Made by a program: the position numbers and the translations under genes. DNA of 64,000 bases from Deinococcus aquatilis DSM 23025 (lineage in GTDB: Bacteria; Deinococcota; Deinococci; Deinococcales; Deinococcaceae). The stretch is from positions 77,016 through 141,015 of the forward strand of contig NZ_KB899701.1 in the NCBI RefSeq assembly GCF_000378445.1, given 5' to 3'. The notes beneath the pieces were generated by a model that worked only from the letters and a program-made list of their open reading frames with translations, did not search any database and was not told the origin of the DNA. Each line of letters starts with the position of its first letter. Position 1 is the first letter of the stretch. Of the stretch, positions 1 through 13,019 are shown piece after piece.

Positions 1-89
1 TAAGGCCCGCCGCGTCATTCACTGACGCTGACAATTCGCCTTCTTCCGGCCCTGCCTTCTTGGTGGGGCCGCGCCCTTGGAGTGTGCCT

Positions 90-461
90 ATGTTGAACGC
101 TCAGCTTTTGTCTACCCTTCTTGCCCTCGGGAGCGCCACCCGCACCGGAGCCGCCCTCAGCCCTGACCTGGTCAAGCCCTGGCTTGATAAGCACCTCGGC
201 AACCTGATCAGCAAGGCGCAGGCCCTGCGCGACGGCGCGACCTGGACGGAAGTCGGTGCGCTCCTGGAAGCGGCAGTACAGGCCGTGCAGGAACTCAAGC
301 CCGTCCTGGCCGGAACCGCCCGCGCCCAGTTCGTGCTGGCTGTCGTGCAGGCCCTGGTCCGTGAGTTTGCGCCGCCTTCTGCGACCTGGCTGATGCCCTT
401 GCTGGACAGCCCCTTCACGACCATGCTGATCGAGATGGCCTTCAAGCGTCTCTTCCCCTAA
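90..461 (+). CDS. Hypothetical protein, possibly element-borne
   Basis: A 123-residue protein I do not recognise. The start at 90 is preferred over the in-frame TTG at 60 because a GGAG at 79-82 sits 7 nt before it. The protein is mostly helical and amphipathic (many Ala, Leu, Val), with no signal peptide, no cysteines and no obvious catalytic motif. A strong terminator follows at once (484-523). It lies inside what looks like the right end of an element integrated into a tRNA-Val gene, because a tRNA 3' fragment follows at 746-795. A phage or integrative-element cargo gene is therefore plausible, but that is inference from position only. Confidence 0.6.
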   Translation: MLNAQLLSTLLALGSATRTGAALSPDLVKPWLDKHLGNLISKAQALRDGATWTEVGALLEAAVQAVQELKPVLAGTARAQFVLAVVQALVREFAPPSATWLMPLLDSPFTTMLIEMAFKRLFP

Positions 462-483
462 ATAGCGGACAACTCAGGCGAAA

Positions 484-523
484 CGCCCTCACCTGCGCTA
501 ATGCGTGGGCGAGGGCTTTTTCT
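484..523 (+). terminator. Rho-independent terminator
   Basis: GCCCTC (485-490) pairs with GAGGGC (511-516), followed directly by a T-run. It closes the small gene ending at 461. Confidence 0.8.
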
Positions 524-561
524 ATTGGCCTATGGCACTTTGTGGAATGCCAGCCCACAAG

Positions 562-594
562 TTATCCACAATTGGGACATAGAGCTGTGGATAA
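562..594. promoter_or_regulatory. Inverted pair of perfect DnaA boxes
   Basis: TTATCCACA at 562-570 and its exact inverse TGTGGATAA at 586-594 are separated by 15 nt. Both match the consensus DnaA box without mismatch. They lie in non-coding sequence between the terminator and the tRNA fragment. DnaA binding is inferred from the sequence. They could also be part of a replication or excision control site of the neighbouring element. Confidence 0.6.
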
Positions 595-600
595 CTCTGG

Positions 601-621
601 CGTGCGTAATTCGTGCGTAAT
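601..621 (+). repeat. Direct repeat, 11-bp period
   Basis: CGTGCGTAAT occurs at 601-610 and again at 612-621. One helical turn of spacing is typical of cooperative protein binding, for example recombinase arm or excisionase sites. That role is inference. Confidence 0.5.
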
Positions 622-745
622 AGGTGAAGCCCTCAAATGTTTTCTGATGTCTCCAAATGTCACAACCCAATCAGAAATATGCTGTCTGAGACGATGCTCA
701 CGCCTCCGCTTGTTCTTGGGTGTCTCTGTATGTTTGCGGCTGTGA

Positions 746-795
746 CCCGCTTCACACGCGAGAGGTCGTAGGTTCAAGTCCTATACCGCCCACCA
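746..795 (+). other. 3' fragment of tRNA-Val(CAC), probable attachment site
   Basis: The sequence folds as the 3' half of a tRNA. The anticodon loop TTCACAC is at 751-757 (anticodon CAC, valine), with 3' anticodon stem GCGAG at 758-762. The variable loop is 763-767. The T arm is GTAGG/TTCAAGT/CCTAT (768-784), the acceptor strand ACCGCCC 785-791, the discriminator A at 792 and CCA at 793-795. Upstream there is no D arm or 5' acceptor strand. The 5' anticodon stem is already imperfect at 746-750 (CCCGC against GCGAG). This is what an integrase leaves at the distal end of an element inserted in a tRNA 3' end; the intact gene would lie left of this window. Confidence 0.75.
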
Positions 796-818
796 ACAAG
801 ACAGGTTCAAGCAAGCAG

Positions 819-845
819 TCCCACCTTTGCGGGTGGGATTTTTGC
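819..845 (+). terminator. Terminator behind the tRNA-Val fragment
   Basis: TCCCACC (819-825) pairs with GGTGGGA (832-838), followed by T5. It is probably the original terminator of the tRNA-Val gene, now separated from its 5' half. Confidence 0.75.
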
Positions 846-858
846 TGTTCGGCGCGGC

Positions 859-1821
859 TCACTTGACCGTGATAGGCAGTTCCAGCACCACATCCGCCGG
901 ACGGACGACAAGGGTCGTTGCTTCATTCCCGTCGCCGCTCTGAAACAGCTCGAAGGCTGCCCGGATGAGGTAGCGGCCTTGTGGAACAGCCTCACCTTCG
1001 GGTGTCCGTACATTCCATAGTTCAGACGCCAAAGCCAGGGTTTCGCCGGGCTTGAGGTCGATCAGGTGACCCACCATGTTGCAGAGTTCAACGGCTGGGC
1101 TGGGCCGCACCACTTCTCCTGTCTCTAGCCGCACCACTTCAAAACTGAAATCGCAAGACCCATGTAAAAATTTCAGGCGCTCGCGGCCCGTATTGGTGAG
1201 GTCAAGACTGATCTGGACGGCTTTGTCCCGCAACTCGGCGTTCAATACGGCGCGGTGGGGGTGCGGCAAGGTATCTGCGGGCGGCAATACTTGGGGCGGC
1301 AGCGAGGTAAACACGACGATGCCTGCCGGAAGCCGCCGCGCGACGAAAGCCTGCGCCCCGGCTTCCAGCACAGGCAACGCCAACCGGACCTCCACACGGT
1401 TGAGCTTCTGGTTAATTCCCAAGCCTGTCCATCCCCGGACGCCTTGAACAACTTCCTTGGACTCCAACAGCTGCGCGGCATTGAATTGCCCGCGCACAAA
1501 TCTGACCTGTTGCGGGCTGAATCCGTTGCGGCGCAACTGCTCGCCCTGTTGGGCAAACAGGGTCTTTACCGCGGTCTGCCGGGCCGTCTCATCGTCCAGA
1601 GTGGTCACGATATAGAGCAACTTGTCTTGGGTGTAGTAGCCCCCAAAAGCGGGCGCGAGGCGGGCGATGGCTGCGTTCTGCTCGTCAAAGTTCTGATAGG
1701 AGCCGTCCTGATAGGAGACGGACTGCTGCAACGGCGTTGACGACGAAGGGGGCGAACCTTGCCCGCCTGCTGAAGCGAGGCAAAAGCTGGCGCACAACAT
1801 CAGGCCGCGAAACGGGGTCAT
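859..1821 (-). CDS. Exported BsuPI-domain protein
   Basis: A 320-residue protein with an N-terminal signal peptide (about residues 1-19, small residues before Gly-Gly-Gln). The C-terminal part (about 205-318) carries the features of a BsuPI (intracellular proteinase inhibitor-like) domain: alternating beta strands, a Cys-containing SCDFSFEV segment, an LxSELWN strand and a closing PQGRYLIRA strand. The middle region is not recognised. A CATACT -10-like hexamer sits 7 nt before the ATG on the coding strand, so it may have its own promoter, although dnaG ends only 58 nt upstream and read-through is possible. Whether it inhibits a protease is unknown; in most bacteria this domain is of unknown function. 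Confidence 0.75.
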   Translation of the reverse strand: MTPFRGLMLCASFCLASAGGQGSPPSSSTPLQQSVSYQDGSYQNFDEQNAAIARLAPAFGGYYTQDKLLYIVTTLDDETARQTAVKTLFAQQGEQLRRNGFSPQQVRFVRGQFNAAQLLESKEVVQGVRGWTGLGINQKLNRVEVRLALPVLEAGAQAFVARRLPAGIVVFTSLPPQVLPPADTLPHPHRAVLNAELRDKAVQISLDLTNTGRERLKFLHGSCDFSFEVVRLETGEVVRPSPAVELCNMVGHLIDLKPGETLALASELWNVRTPEGEAVPQGRYLIRAAFELFQSGDGNEATTLVVRPADVVLELPITVK

Positions 1822-1879
1822 GGCGTTCAGTATGTGGGGCTTGGACTGACGCCCTGTGAGAACGCTGCCCCCCTTCCCT

Positions 1880-3670
<1,791 letters not shown>

Positions 3671-3943
3671 GTTGTTGCCCCACCCCCCGGCGTTCCGTCT
3701 GTGCCTGTGCCGTCTTCAGGCAACATCATCAGAGCTAGAAGCGCAGTGTACGCCGCTGTTGGCTTTCTTGCAAATCCCGTCAGATTCAAAAAAACGTCGT
3801 CTGGAACGGTGTTTTTTGGAGGCGTGTTGCTGACTGCCGGACAGCTCGCGCTGGCATCGACATTCTCTGCCCGGCGGCCCAAAGCTCTGCCGTCCTGAAG
3901 CTTCTCCTCACCCCGGCAGGGCCGCAGCGGTGCAGTCTTAGGC

Positions 3944-4258
3944 ATGACGAACCCAAGTTATAAGGTCAGCCGCAGCAGCACCACGCACGGCGAACATGGC
4001 GAGCACCACCTGATTCAGGGCCAAACCGGTCAGATGCGCCTGTGGCACCGCGAGGAACCCGACCCCGCCAAACCCGAAACGGTGAACGACTATGAAACCC
4101 TGGGCTACGTGATCGAGGGCCGCGCCGAACTGATCGTGAATGGGCAGACGATCGCGCTGGAGCCGGGGGATTCTTACTGCGTGCCCAGCGGGGCCAGCCA
4201 CACCTACCGCATTACCGAAACGCTGACGGCGGTAGAGGTGATTACCCCCAATTCATAA
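3944..4258 (+). CDS. Small cupin-domain protein
   Basis: A 104-residue single-domain cupin. The beta-barrel motifs are visible: the GYVIEGRAELIVNG strand pair (motif 1 region), then LEPGDSYCVPSGASHTYR, the usual PGD...P...H motif 2 with a conserved His. Substrate unknown; small stand-alone cupins may be sugar-binding, metal-binding or regulatory. It is monocistronic as far as can be seen, with 270 nt of gene-free sequence upstream between it and dnaG. Confidence 0.85.
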   Translation: MTNPSYKVSRSSTTHGEHGEHHLIQGQTGQMRLWHREEPDPAKPETVNDYETLGYVIEGRAELIVNGQTIALEPGDSYCVPSGASHTYRITETLTAVEVITPNS

Positions 4259-4333
4259 GCCCGGCCCTGAAGCCAGTGTGATTTGAATCTCGCACACTTT
4301 GACCCCCGGCCCAGACGCTTAGACTGCGCCCAG

Positions 4334-4762
4334 ATGCCCCTTGGCGACGCCCCCAACTACTCCACGCCACGTACGCTGGGCCTCGCGCTGGTCAGCATTC
4401 TGGGCTCACTGGGGCACTTTGCGCTGGGGGCGCTGGATTACGGGAATGTCAGCCGCTATCTGGGGTTGTGGGGCATGTTATTGGCGGGTCTGCTGCTGGT
4501 CTTCGGTATCCTGAGCCTGATCCGCTACGCCGAGGCGCACGACGCCATGACCGATCCGCACCCGCGCACACCCATGTATTCCACCCCGCACCAGAGCCTC
4601 ACCTTTGCGATTGGCCTGAGCCTGAACGCGCTGTGTGCGCTGACCGCGTTGATTTGGGCCGCAAGTGGGCAGTTGGTGCCGTGGCATCTGGCTGCCGCCG
4701 CTGTGAATCTGTGGGCCGTGTGGCTGGCCTGGCAGGCCAAACCGGGCCGGTCAGAAGACTAG
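4334..4762 (+). CDS. Four-helix membrane protein, unknown function
   Basis: A 142-residue integral membrane protein with four predicted transmembrane segments (roughly residues 12-36, 42-64, 88-110, 113-133). The frame is open back to a TTG at 4283. I choose the ATG at 4334 because TAGACT lies 8 nt before it, a plausible leaderless -10, and the upstream extension looks non-conserved. No motif identifies a function. Confidence 0.6.
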   Translation: MPLGDAPNYSTPRTLGLALVSILGSLGHFALGALDYGNVSRYLGLWGMLLAGLLLVFGILSLIRYAEAHDAMTDPHPRTPMYSTPHQSLTFAIGLSLNALCALTALIWAASGQLVPWHLAAAAVNLWAVWLAWQAKPGRSED

Positions 4763-4880
4763 GTGGGTTGCAGTTCAGCTTGAGCTGAACCGAGCGGAGC
4801 GAGTAGCGAAGAGATTGCGTCGTGGGAATGGAGCTTGATCCAGTCGTCTGAGGCGAGACGAAATGTTAACTACGGCGTAC

Positions 4881-5303
4881 TCAGGTCGCGCTCTCTGGGC
4901 TACGCAGAGCCAGAGGCTGCCTGGCGTCGTTCGCCTGCCGGGTCAGTTGATACGCCGTCCAGATATCCAGCGCCGTAATGCCCACAACAGCGGCGAGGGC
5001 AGCGGCAGCGTTGCCTCTCTTGGTGTTCTGCGGCCCCAACGCGAGGGCCAGCGTCGCAATATCCATCGCGTCGCCCGCCACCCGTGCCCACATCCACTGC
5101 GGCGTGGTCGTCTGCGTCAGGATCGCCGCACCTGCGGTCAGCTCGCGTACTCCGTACAGCCGCAGCAACGTCGTGTGCCGTTCCAGTCCCAAGGTGCGTC
5201 CCAAAGCGTCCGGTGCGGCGGCTTCCAGTGCCCCTAACCCAAGGCTGAAATACCCCAGAAAGTTGGCGGCGCGGTTGGCAGTATTCAGGGTACGTGGATG
5301 CAT
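4881..5303 (-). CDS. Membrane protein resembling the N-terminal domain of cyclase/dehydrase proteins
   Basis: A 140-residue membrane protein. The pattern of GYFSLGLGALE, then YGVRELTAGAAIL and WARVAGDAMD, recalls the membrane domain that precedes a SRPBCC domain in proteins annotated cyclase/dehydrase. Here it stands alone with no SRPBCC domain. Function unknown. The reading frame can be extended upstream to 5436 but the extra segment looks non-coding. Confidence 0.6.
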   Translation of the reverse strand: MHPRTLNTANRAANFLGYFSLGLGALEAAAPDALGRTLGLERHTTLLRLYGVRELTAGAAILTQTTTPQWMWARVAGDAMDIATLALALGPQNTKRGNAAAALAAVVGITALDIWTAYQLTRQANDARQPLALRSPESAT

Positions 5304-5404
5304 GCTTCAGGCTGCCGCCCCTACATGAGCCGCAGCCGGGAACCAGATTTGATTTGGCCGCTGCCGAGTTAGGGAAGGGCTGAACAAGAGTTAAGCAGAG
5401 TGAG

Positions 5405-5442
5405 AAGTGGGGCCGTTCATCATAGGACGGCTCCACTTTTTT
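5405..5442. terminator. Stem-loop downstream of gcvP
   Basis: AAGTGGGGCCGT (5405-5416) pairs with ACGGCTCCACTT with one mismatch. The T-run is on the + strand, so it is a weak fit for ending the leftward gcvP transcript. It sits between gcvP and the small membrane gene. Confidence 0.45.
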
Positions 5443-5453
5443 ACACCTTTGCC

Positions 5454-8345
<2,892 letters not shown>

Positions 8346-8456
8346 GGGTGGCTCCTGTGGGGTCTGGGAAAAGAAGTTCGGGACGGGCAGGGCGGAAAGG
8401 TACAGGCCAGGACGGAGGGCAACCGAGCTGCCCCGCTGGTCTTTCAGGCCGTTCTC

Positions 8457-8485
8457 GGACCCTCAGACCCTAGACCCTCAGACCG
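8457..8485. repeat. GACCCT-type short tandem repeat between gcvP and gcvH
   Basis: GACCCTCA / GACCCTA / GACCCTCA / GACC follow one another in the gcvH-gcvP spacer, just after the gcvH stop codon. Role unknown. Confidence 0.5.
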
Positions 8486-8489
8486 TTCC

Positions 8490-8852
8490 TCAGTTGTTGG
8501 CGGCGGCGTACTCTTCGGCGCTCGTCAGCTCGGTGCTTTCTTCGGTCACGTCCATCTTGAACAGCCAGCCGTCTTCGTAGGGGCTGCTGTTGACGAGTTC
8601 GGGGCCGCCGCTGAGGGCGTCGTTCACGGCGGTGATGGTTCCGGTGGCGGGCGCATAGATGTCAGAGGCAGTCTTCACGCTCTCCACGACGGCCACGGTT
8701 TCGCCTGCGGTCACGATGCGGCCCACTTCAGGGAGTTCCACGTAGACCACGTCGCCCAACTGATCCTGTGCAAAGTCGGAGATGCCTACTGTGCCGTCTT
8801 CAGACAGCCACTCGTGCGAAGGCGCGTATTTCAATTCACTGGGGGTTTGCAT
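8490..8852 (-). CDS. gcvH: Glycine cleavage system H protein
   Basis: Lipoyl carrier of the glycine cleavage system, shuttling the aminomethyl group from GcvP to GcvT. The 120-residue length is typical. The lipoylated lysine is K60 in VESVKTAS, followed by the usual YAPATGTI turn. A clear AGGGAG ribosome site precedes the ATG, so translation here is leadered and probably from a gcvT-initiated transcript; 75 nt separate it from gcvT. Confidence 0.98.
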   Translation of the reverse strand: MQTPSELKYAPSHEWLSEDGTVGISDFAQDQLGDVVYVELPEVGRIVTAGETVAVVESVKTASDIYAPATGTITAVNDALSGGPELVNSSPYEDGWLFKMDVTEESTELTSAEEYAAANN

Positions 8853-8927
8853 GGTTCATTCTCCCTAATTCTGGGTGGGGCTGTGTGGGATCGGCTATGG
8901 CGATGTGCAGAAATCTTCAGGTGGTGT

Positions 8928-10001
8928 TCAGGCCCGCTTGTAAAACGGCAAAGCGACGCGACGCGCCGGGTGCAGCTTGCCGCGCACTTCCACGTCGTAG
9001 GCGTCGGCGTCTCCGGCCTCGGCATTCACGAGTGCCATGGCTATCGGGTGGCCCAACGTGGGGCTGGACGTGCCGCTGGTCACGTGGCCGACCACCGCGC
9101 CGCCGAGCTGTACCGGGTAGCCCTCGCGCACGGGCACCTTATCGAGCGCCAGCCCGATCAGTTTCTGTTTGGGCGCGGTCTGAATGTGCTGTGCGCCGAG
9201 GTGGGCCGTATTTTTGACCACCCAGGTGTAGGTGCTGCTCAGAGGGTGGATATGGTCTGCAAACTCGTGGCCGTACAGCGGAAAGCCCGCTTCCAGCCGC
9301 AGCGTATCGCGTGCGCCGAGGCCCGCTGGCGTCAGGCCGATCGCCAGCAGTTTGTCCCAGACCGTTTCGGCCTCGGCAGCGTCGGTAAAGACCTCGAAGC
9401 CGTCCTCGCCCGTGTAGCCGGTGCGGGCCAGCCAGACATCGAAACCGAACAGTTTGGTGGCAAAGAAGGCATTCTTCTTTTGCAGGCTCAGGTCCACGCT
9501 GCTGTGGGGTTGCAGCGTGGCCTCAGCCTGCGGCCCCTGCACCGCCAGCAGGCCCCAGCGGTCTGATTCGTCGGTCAGGGTGACGTCAAAGCCCGCCGCG
9601 TGCTGTTGCAGGTGTGCCCAATCCTTTTCGATGTTGGAGGCATTGACCACCAGAAAGAATTCCTCTTCGGCCACGCGGTACACGTAGATATCGTCCACGA
9701 GGCCGCCCGTATCGTTGGGGAGCCAGTTGTAGGCGGCGCGTCCGGGCTTCAGCTTGGCTACGTCGTTGGTGGTCACGCGGTTCAGAAAACGGGCGGCATC
9801 TGGCCCCGTGATTCGGAACTCGCCCATGTGCGAAACGTCGAACACGCCAGCCCCGGTTCTGATGGCGTCGTGCTCGGCCTTGACGCCGCTGTACTGCACG
9901 GGCATGTCCCAGCCCCCAAAGGGCACCATGCGGGCACCGGCACGCAGATGGGCGGCGTGCAGCGGGGTGCGCTTCAGCGTCTGTTCGGAGGTTGGGGTCA
10001 C
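8928..10001 (-). CDS. gcvT: Aminomethyltransferase, T-protein
   Basis: Transfers the methylene group from GcvH-bound aminomethyl-lipoate to tetrahydrofolate, releasing ammonia. The 357 residues show the family patterns [12 protein letters not shown] near the N-terminus, [18 protein letters not shown] and the C-terminal [14 protein letters not shown]. The start is GTG at 9999-10001, supported by TACAGT exactly 6 nt upstream, suggesting a leaderless transcript beginning at the start codon. No glycine riboswitch is possible in such a transcript and none is seen. It heads the gcvT-gcvH-gcvP cluster. Confidence 0.97.
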   Translation of the reverse strand: MTPTSEQTLKRTPLHAAHLRAGARMVPFGGWDMPVQYSGVKAEHDAIRTGAGVFDVSHMGEFRITGPDAARFLNRVTTNDVAKLKPGRAAYNWLPNDTGGLVDDIYVYRVAEEEFFLVVNASNIEKDWAHLQQHAAGFDVTLTDESDRWGLLAVQGPQAEATLQPHSSVDLSLQKKNAFFATKLFGFDVWLARTGYTGEDGFEVFTDAAEAETVWDKLLAIGLTPAGLGARDTLRLEAGFPLYGHEFADHIHPLSSTYTWVVKNTAHLGAQHIQTAPKQKLIGLALDKVPVREGYPVQLGGAVVGHVTSGTSSPTLGHPIAMALVNAEAGDADAYDVEVRGKLHPARRVALPFYKRA

Positions 10002-10007
10002 GGGTCA

Positions 10008-10013
10008 ACTGTA
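10008..10013 (-). promoter_or_regulatory. Leaderless -10 box of gcvT
   Basis: TACAGT on the minus strand, 6 nt before the GTG at 9999-10001. It fixes the gcvT start. Confidence 0.6.
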
Positions 10014-10076
10014 GCGAACGGGGGGCAGGAGCGTCCGGGTGGTACGGACGGGTTTCTAAATGTTCTCCCGTTCAGA

Positions 10077-10136
10077 TATGTTATACAACGCGTACATTGT
10101 GGCCTTGATCTCAAACTATATTTAGGATATAACATA
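10077..10136. promoter_or_regulatory. Long-arm inverted repeat over the coiled-coil operon promoter
   Basis: TATGTTATA (10077-10085) and its exact inverse TATAACATA (10128-10136) flank 42 nt of AT-rich DNA. The right arm overlaps the proposed -10 of the downstream gene. This is a candidate operator bound by a dimeric regulator, possibly with looping. Confidence 0.5.
10105..10133 (+). promoter_or_regulatory. Sigma-70-like promoter of the coiled-coil operon
   Basis: TTGATC (10105-10110), 17-nt spacer, TATAAC (10128-10133). The expected transcript start is near 10140, followed by an AAAGGAG ribosome site at 10148-10154. Unlike many genes here it has a leader. Confidence 0.55.
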
Positions 10137-10158
10137 ATTGAGCACCAAAAGGAGTGTC

Positions 10159-11118
10159 GTGACTAAAAATTCTTCCAGTGAATTCCAGCGCATTGCCGAG
10201 CAATACCGTGCCCAATCGGGTCTGCTGACCCGCACGCAGGAGGCCGAACGCCAGAAGGATCTGCTGCGGGTGCAGAAATCCACTGAGCTGACGACCAGTG
10301 GAATCGTGGGCACCCTGGCCGACTTGCAGATTGAATTTAACGCCACGCTGCACGGCCTGATCGGCAAACTGGATCAGGAATACGAGCGGCTGGAAGATGT
10401 GCGCCGCGCCAAAGTGGTGCAGGGCGAGTATCTGAACGAACTGTCTCAGATTCGGGTGGTGGCCGACGCCCTGTATATGCAGCGCGTGGAACATCTTGAA
10501 CGGATGGCGGCCCTGGCCCGCGACGCCCAGCAGGCTGCCGACGCCCTGGCCCGTGAACAGGCCGAGCAGGGCAAGGCGTGGGAGGAACAGCGCCAGAATT
10601 CTCTGCGGAGCAGCGCCGCGCGTGAAGCGGAACGGGCTGCCATGCAGCTTCAGGAGAGCGCCGACTACAGCTACGAGCAAACCCGTGAACGCCAGATCGA
10701 GCAGGATGAACTGAAACGCGACATCCGCAACTTTGAGCGCGATCAGGCCGAAGACCGCCGCCTGCGCGAAAAAGACTGGGCCGAGCGGGAAGCGGCGCTC
10801 CGGGCACAGCAAACGCAGTTGGAAGAACAGAAGGCCAGACTGGCGGCCTTTCCTGCCGAACTGGCCGAACTGGTCGCCAAAACCCGCGCCGAGGCCATCG
10901 AGGAAGTCAGCCGGGAAGCCAAGGTCAAGGCCGAGCTGATGGACAGAGATTGGGAAGGCCAGAAGAGGGTCTATGAATACCGGATCACGGCGCTGGACGA
11001 CACCCTCAACCGTCAGACGGGGCAGATTCAGTCGCTGACCGAGCAACTGCAGGACGTGATGAAACAGGCCCAGGATCTCGCGCTGCATGCGGTGACTTCC
11101 TATTCCCAGAAAGCCTGA
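10159..11118 (+). CDS. Coiled-coil protein A of a tandem pair
   Basis: A 319-residue soluble protein made almost entirely of charged helix. It has a short N-terminal segment (1-40), a helical middle (45-115), then a long heptad-like coiled coil rich in Glu, Arg, Gln and Ala from about 118 to 275. The C-terminal segment (about 277-310) reads RITALDD..IQSLTEQLQDVMKQAQDLA. I choose the GTG at 10159 because AAAGGAG stands just before it; the frame is open 21 nt further to a TTG. The next gene encodes a related protein with a matching C-terminal segment, so the two probably act together, perhaps as a filament or scaffold. No known family is recognised. Confidence 0.8.
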   Translation: MTKNSSSEFQRIAEQYRAQSGLLTRTQEAERQKDLLRVQKSTELTTSGIVGTLADLQIEFNATLHGLIGKLDQEYERLEDVRRAKVVQGEYLNELSQIRVVADALYMQRVEHLERMAALARDAQQAADALAREQAEQGKAWEEQRQNSLRSSAAREAERAAMQLQESADYSYEQTRERQIEQDELKRDIRNFERDQAEDRRLREKDWAEREAALRAQQTQLEEQKARLAAFPAELAELVAKTRAEAIEEVSREAKVKAELMDRDWEGQKRVYEYRITALDDTLNRQTGQIQSLTEQLQDVMKQAQDLALHAVTSYSQKA

Positions 11119-11192
11119 TTTCCGGCCTGATTGCCAGAAAGTCTGAGCGAGCCAAAGCCATTCCCCTCTTTGCCTGACCCGAGGACGTGCCC

Positions 11193-12296
11193 ATGACCCT
11201 GAAAAAACTGAGCGACAAGAACACCAAAACCGAATTGCTGAGCGGCTACGAAGAGCTGCTGGCAACCGTGACCAAGTTGCAGGCCGACCAGAAGGCGGCG
11301 TTGGCCGAAAACCAGAAGCTGGCCCGTCAGGTGGCTGCCAGCCAGCACAGCACCCCTGCGGGCAGCGCGGTTGCGCCTGTGTCCAGTCCTGTTGCTGCTG
11401 CCGCTGCCACCCGCGACGGCAATACCTTGCAGGCCCTGGAAACGGTGCAGCAAAATCTGGGAGCCACAGCCAGCCAGCTTTCCGAATGGCTGACGCACGA
11501 GGCCGAAGCCCTGGCCGCCATTCAGGAGCGCGTGACGGCAGAACTGGCCGACCTGAAAAACCTGTATGACCTTCAACCCAAAGACGGCCTGCTGGGAGAA
11601 CTGATCGAGAGCCACGAGGCGCAGGCCCGCCAGTTTCTGGCCGATACCGAGACCGAGCGTGAGGCCCTCCAGCTCAGCCGCCGCACCGCGCAGGAAGCGT
11701 GGGCACTGGAACAGCAGGCGCAGCGCAAGGCCCTCAGAGACAGTACCGAAGCCTTTAACCGGGAGTTCGAGCGCAAGTCGGAAGAAGACCAGTACGCGCT
11801 GGAGTTGACCCGGCAACTGGACAGCGAGGAGTACGAAAACCAGACGCGAGAGCAGCGCCAGGCCCTGCAAGATCGCCGCGAAAGCGCCGCCAAAGCCTTT
11901 GCCGAAACCGAAAAAGCCCTGGCCGAACGCGAGCGCGACGCTGCCGAGACTGCGGGCAAATTTGCCCTGCTGGATCAGGAAAAGGAAGCAGCCCTCAAAA
12001 AAGCCAAGGATGAAGGCCGGGGCATTGCCAGCTATACCGCCAAAACCCGCGCCGACATTCAGGCCAAAGATATAGAAGGCCAGCGTCAGGGCTTTGACCT
12101 GCGTATAGAGTCGCTGAACAGCAATATTGCCGATCAGCAGGTCCGCATTCAGAGCCTGACCCAACAACTGGAAGCCGCCAGCCGTCAGGTTCAGGACCTT
12201 GCGGTAAAAGCCATCGAGGGTGCGTCGGGAGCCAATTCATCGCAGGTTCTGCGCGAAATTGCTCTGGAGCAGGCCAAGCAGACCAAAAAATACTGA
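11193..12296 (+). CDS. Coiled-coil protein B of a tandem pair
   Basis: A 367-residue coiled-coil protein, 74 nt after protein A and in the same direction. The N-terminus carries LSDKNTKTELLSGYEELL, then an Ala/Ser/Pro-rich linker (about 55-80), then continuous charged helix to about residue 270. The C-terminal part repeats the protein A pattern: RIESLNSN..IQSLTQQLEAASRQVQDLA against RITALDD..IQSLTEQLQDVMKQAQDLA. An extra tail of about 25 residues ends in a Lys-rich TKKY. The start is the ATG at 11193 behind CGAGGA; a GTG at 11187 is the alternative. Paralogy with A by duplication is likely. Function unknown; no membrane anchor or enzymatic motif. Confidence 0.8.
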   Translation: MTLKKLSDKNTKTELLSGYEELLATVTKLQADQKAALAENQKLARQVAASQHSTPAGSAVAPVSSPVAAAAATRDGNTLQALETVQQNLGATASQLSEWLTHEAEALAAIQERVTAELADLKNLYDLQPKDGLLGELIESHEAQARQFLADTETEREALQLSRRTAQEAWALEQQAQRKALRDSTEAFNREFERKSEEDQYALELTRQLDSEEYENQTREQRQALQDRRESAAKAFAETEKALAERERDAAETAGKFALLDQEKEAALKKAKDEGRGIASYTAKTRADIQAKDIEGQRQGFDLRIESLNSNIADQQVRIQSLTQQLEAASRQVQDLAVKAIEGASGANSSQVLREIALEQAKQTKKY

Positions 12297-12320
12297 GCGG
12301 AAGCCCTGATGACGGTCTTC

Positions 12321-12350
12321 TGCCAGTGGTCAGTGGGAAAAGCGTGGTGG
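12321..12350 (+). repeat. Stop-codon-proximal repeat, copy 1
   Basis: The segment CAGTGGTCAGTGGGAAAA followed by GCGTGGTGG begins 25 nt after the stop of coiled-coil gene B. It is nearly identical to the copy behind the SDR gene at 56985 (minus strand) and similar to the copy behind ohr. Confidence 0.6.
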
Positions 12351-12446
12351 CTGTGAACAGCAGTCGGTGTGGTGGTGCGGCAACTTCTGAAACGCATTCC
12401 TGACGAACAGCCCTGATCTGGGTTCCATATGATCGAGGTTCTACCG

Positions 12447-12992
12447 TTACTGAATGGCCTGCACGCCTGTTTCACTTGCCAGCCACTGCGCCCGGATGTC
12501 ATGGGCTTCGGTGGGTAGCTCCGGCACGATCAGGTCTGACCAGATCACCCCTATGGTCAGGCCCGCAAATCCGGGCAACAGGCGGTCATAAAAGCCGCCG
12601 CCGTAGCCGAGGCGCACGCCCCGCTCATCGAAGGCCAGCGCGGGCAGAAGCACAGCATCCACGCTCTCCAGCGGGATACGCGGCGCATCTGCGGGCGGCT
12701 CCAGCGCCCCAAAGCGGCTGAGTTCGGTGGCGGTGTCCCAGGCGTGCAGGGTCAGGTGCGGGTGCGGCTTCCAGCGGGCGCGGGTGGTCAGCAACTCGAA
12801 CTGGGCCGCCAGCCCCGATACGTCCGGCTCGCCCGGCAGGGCACGGTAGGCCAGCACCCGCCTCGTCCCCTGCGCGTGCAACAGGGCCGCCAGATGAACT
12901 GTCAGGGCCTCCGATCTATCGGGCAACCCCGCCCGTATGTCCCGTGCCCACGCTCGCCAGTTGCTCTTGAGGGCAGTCGGAAGGGGCCGCAT
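12447..12992 (-). CDS. 5-formyltetrahydrofolate cyclo-ligase
   Basis: Converts 5-formyl-THF to 5,10-methenyl-THF with ATP, recycling the folate form produced by side reactions. The 181 residues show the family motifs [11 protein letters not shown] in the N-terminal half and [25 protein letters not shown], where the GGG(F)YDR loop binds the substrate. A CATACT hexamer lies 7 nt before the ATG. It is the second folate one-carbon gene close to the gcv cluster, though not in the same transcript. Confidence 0.95.
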   Translation of the reverse strand: MRPLPTALKSNWRAWARDIRAGLPDRSEALTVHLAALLHAQGTRRVLAYRALPGEPDVSGLAAQFELLTTRARWKPHPHLTLHAWDTATELSRFGALEPPADAPRIPLESVDAVLLPALAFDERGVRLGYGGGFYDRLLPGFAGLTIGVIWSDLIVPELPTEAHDIRAQWLASETGVQAIQ

Positions 12993-13019
12993 CGGACAGA
13001 GTATGCAATGAGATTGCAG

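Noticed and set aside
8457..8485. Possible CRISPR-like array
   Set aside because: Units are 7-8 bp with no spacers; a simple tandem repeat.
10002..10104. Possible glycine riboswitch before gcvT
   Set aside because: No paired aptamer motifs; gcvT looks leaderless, leaving no room for one.
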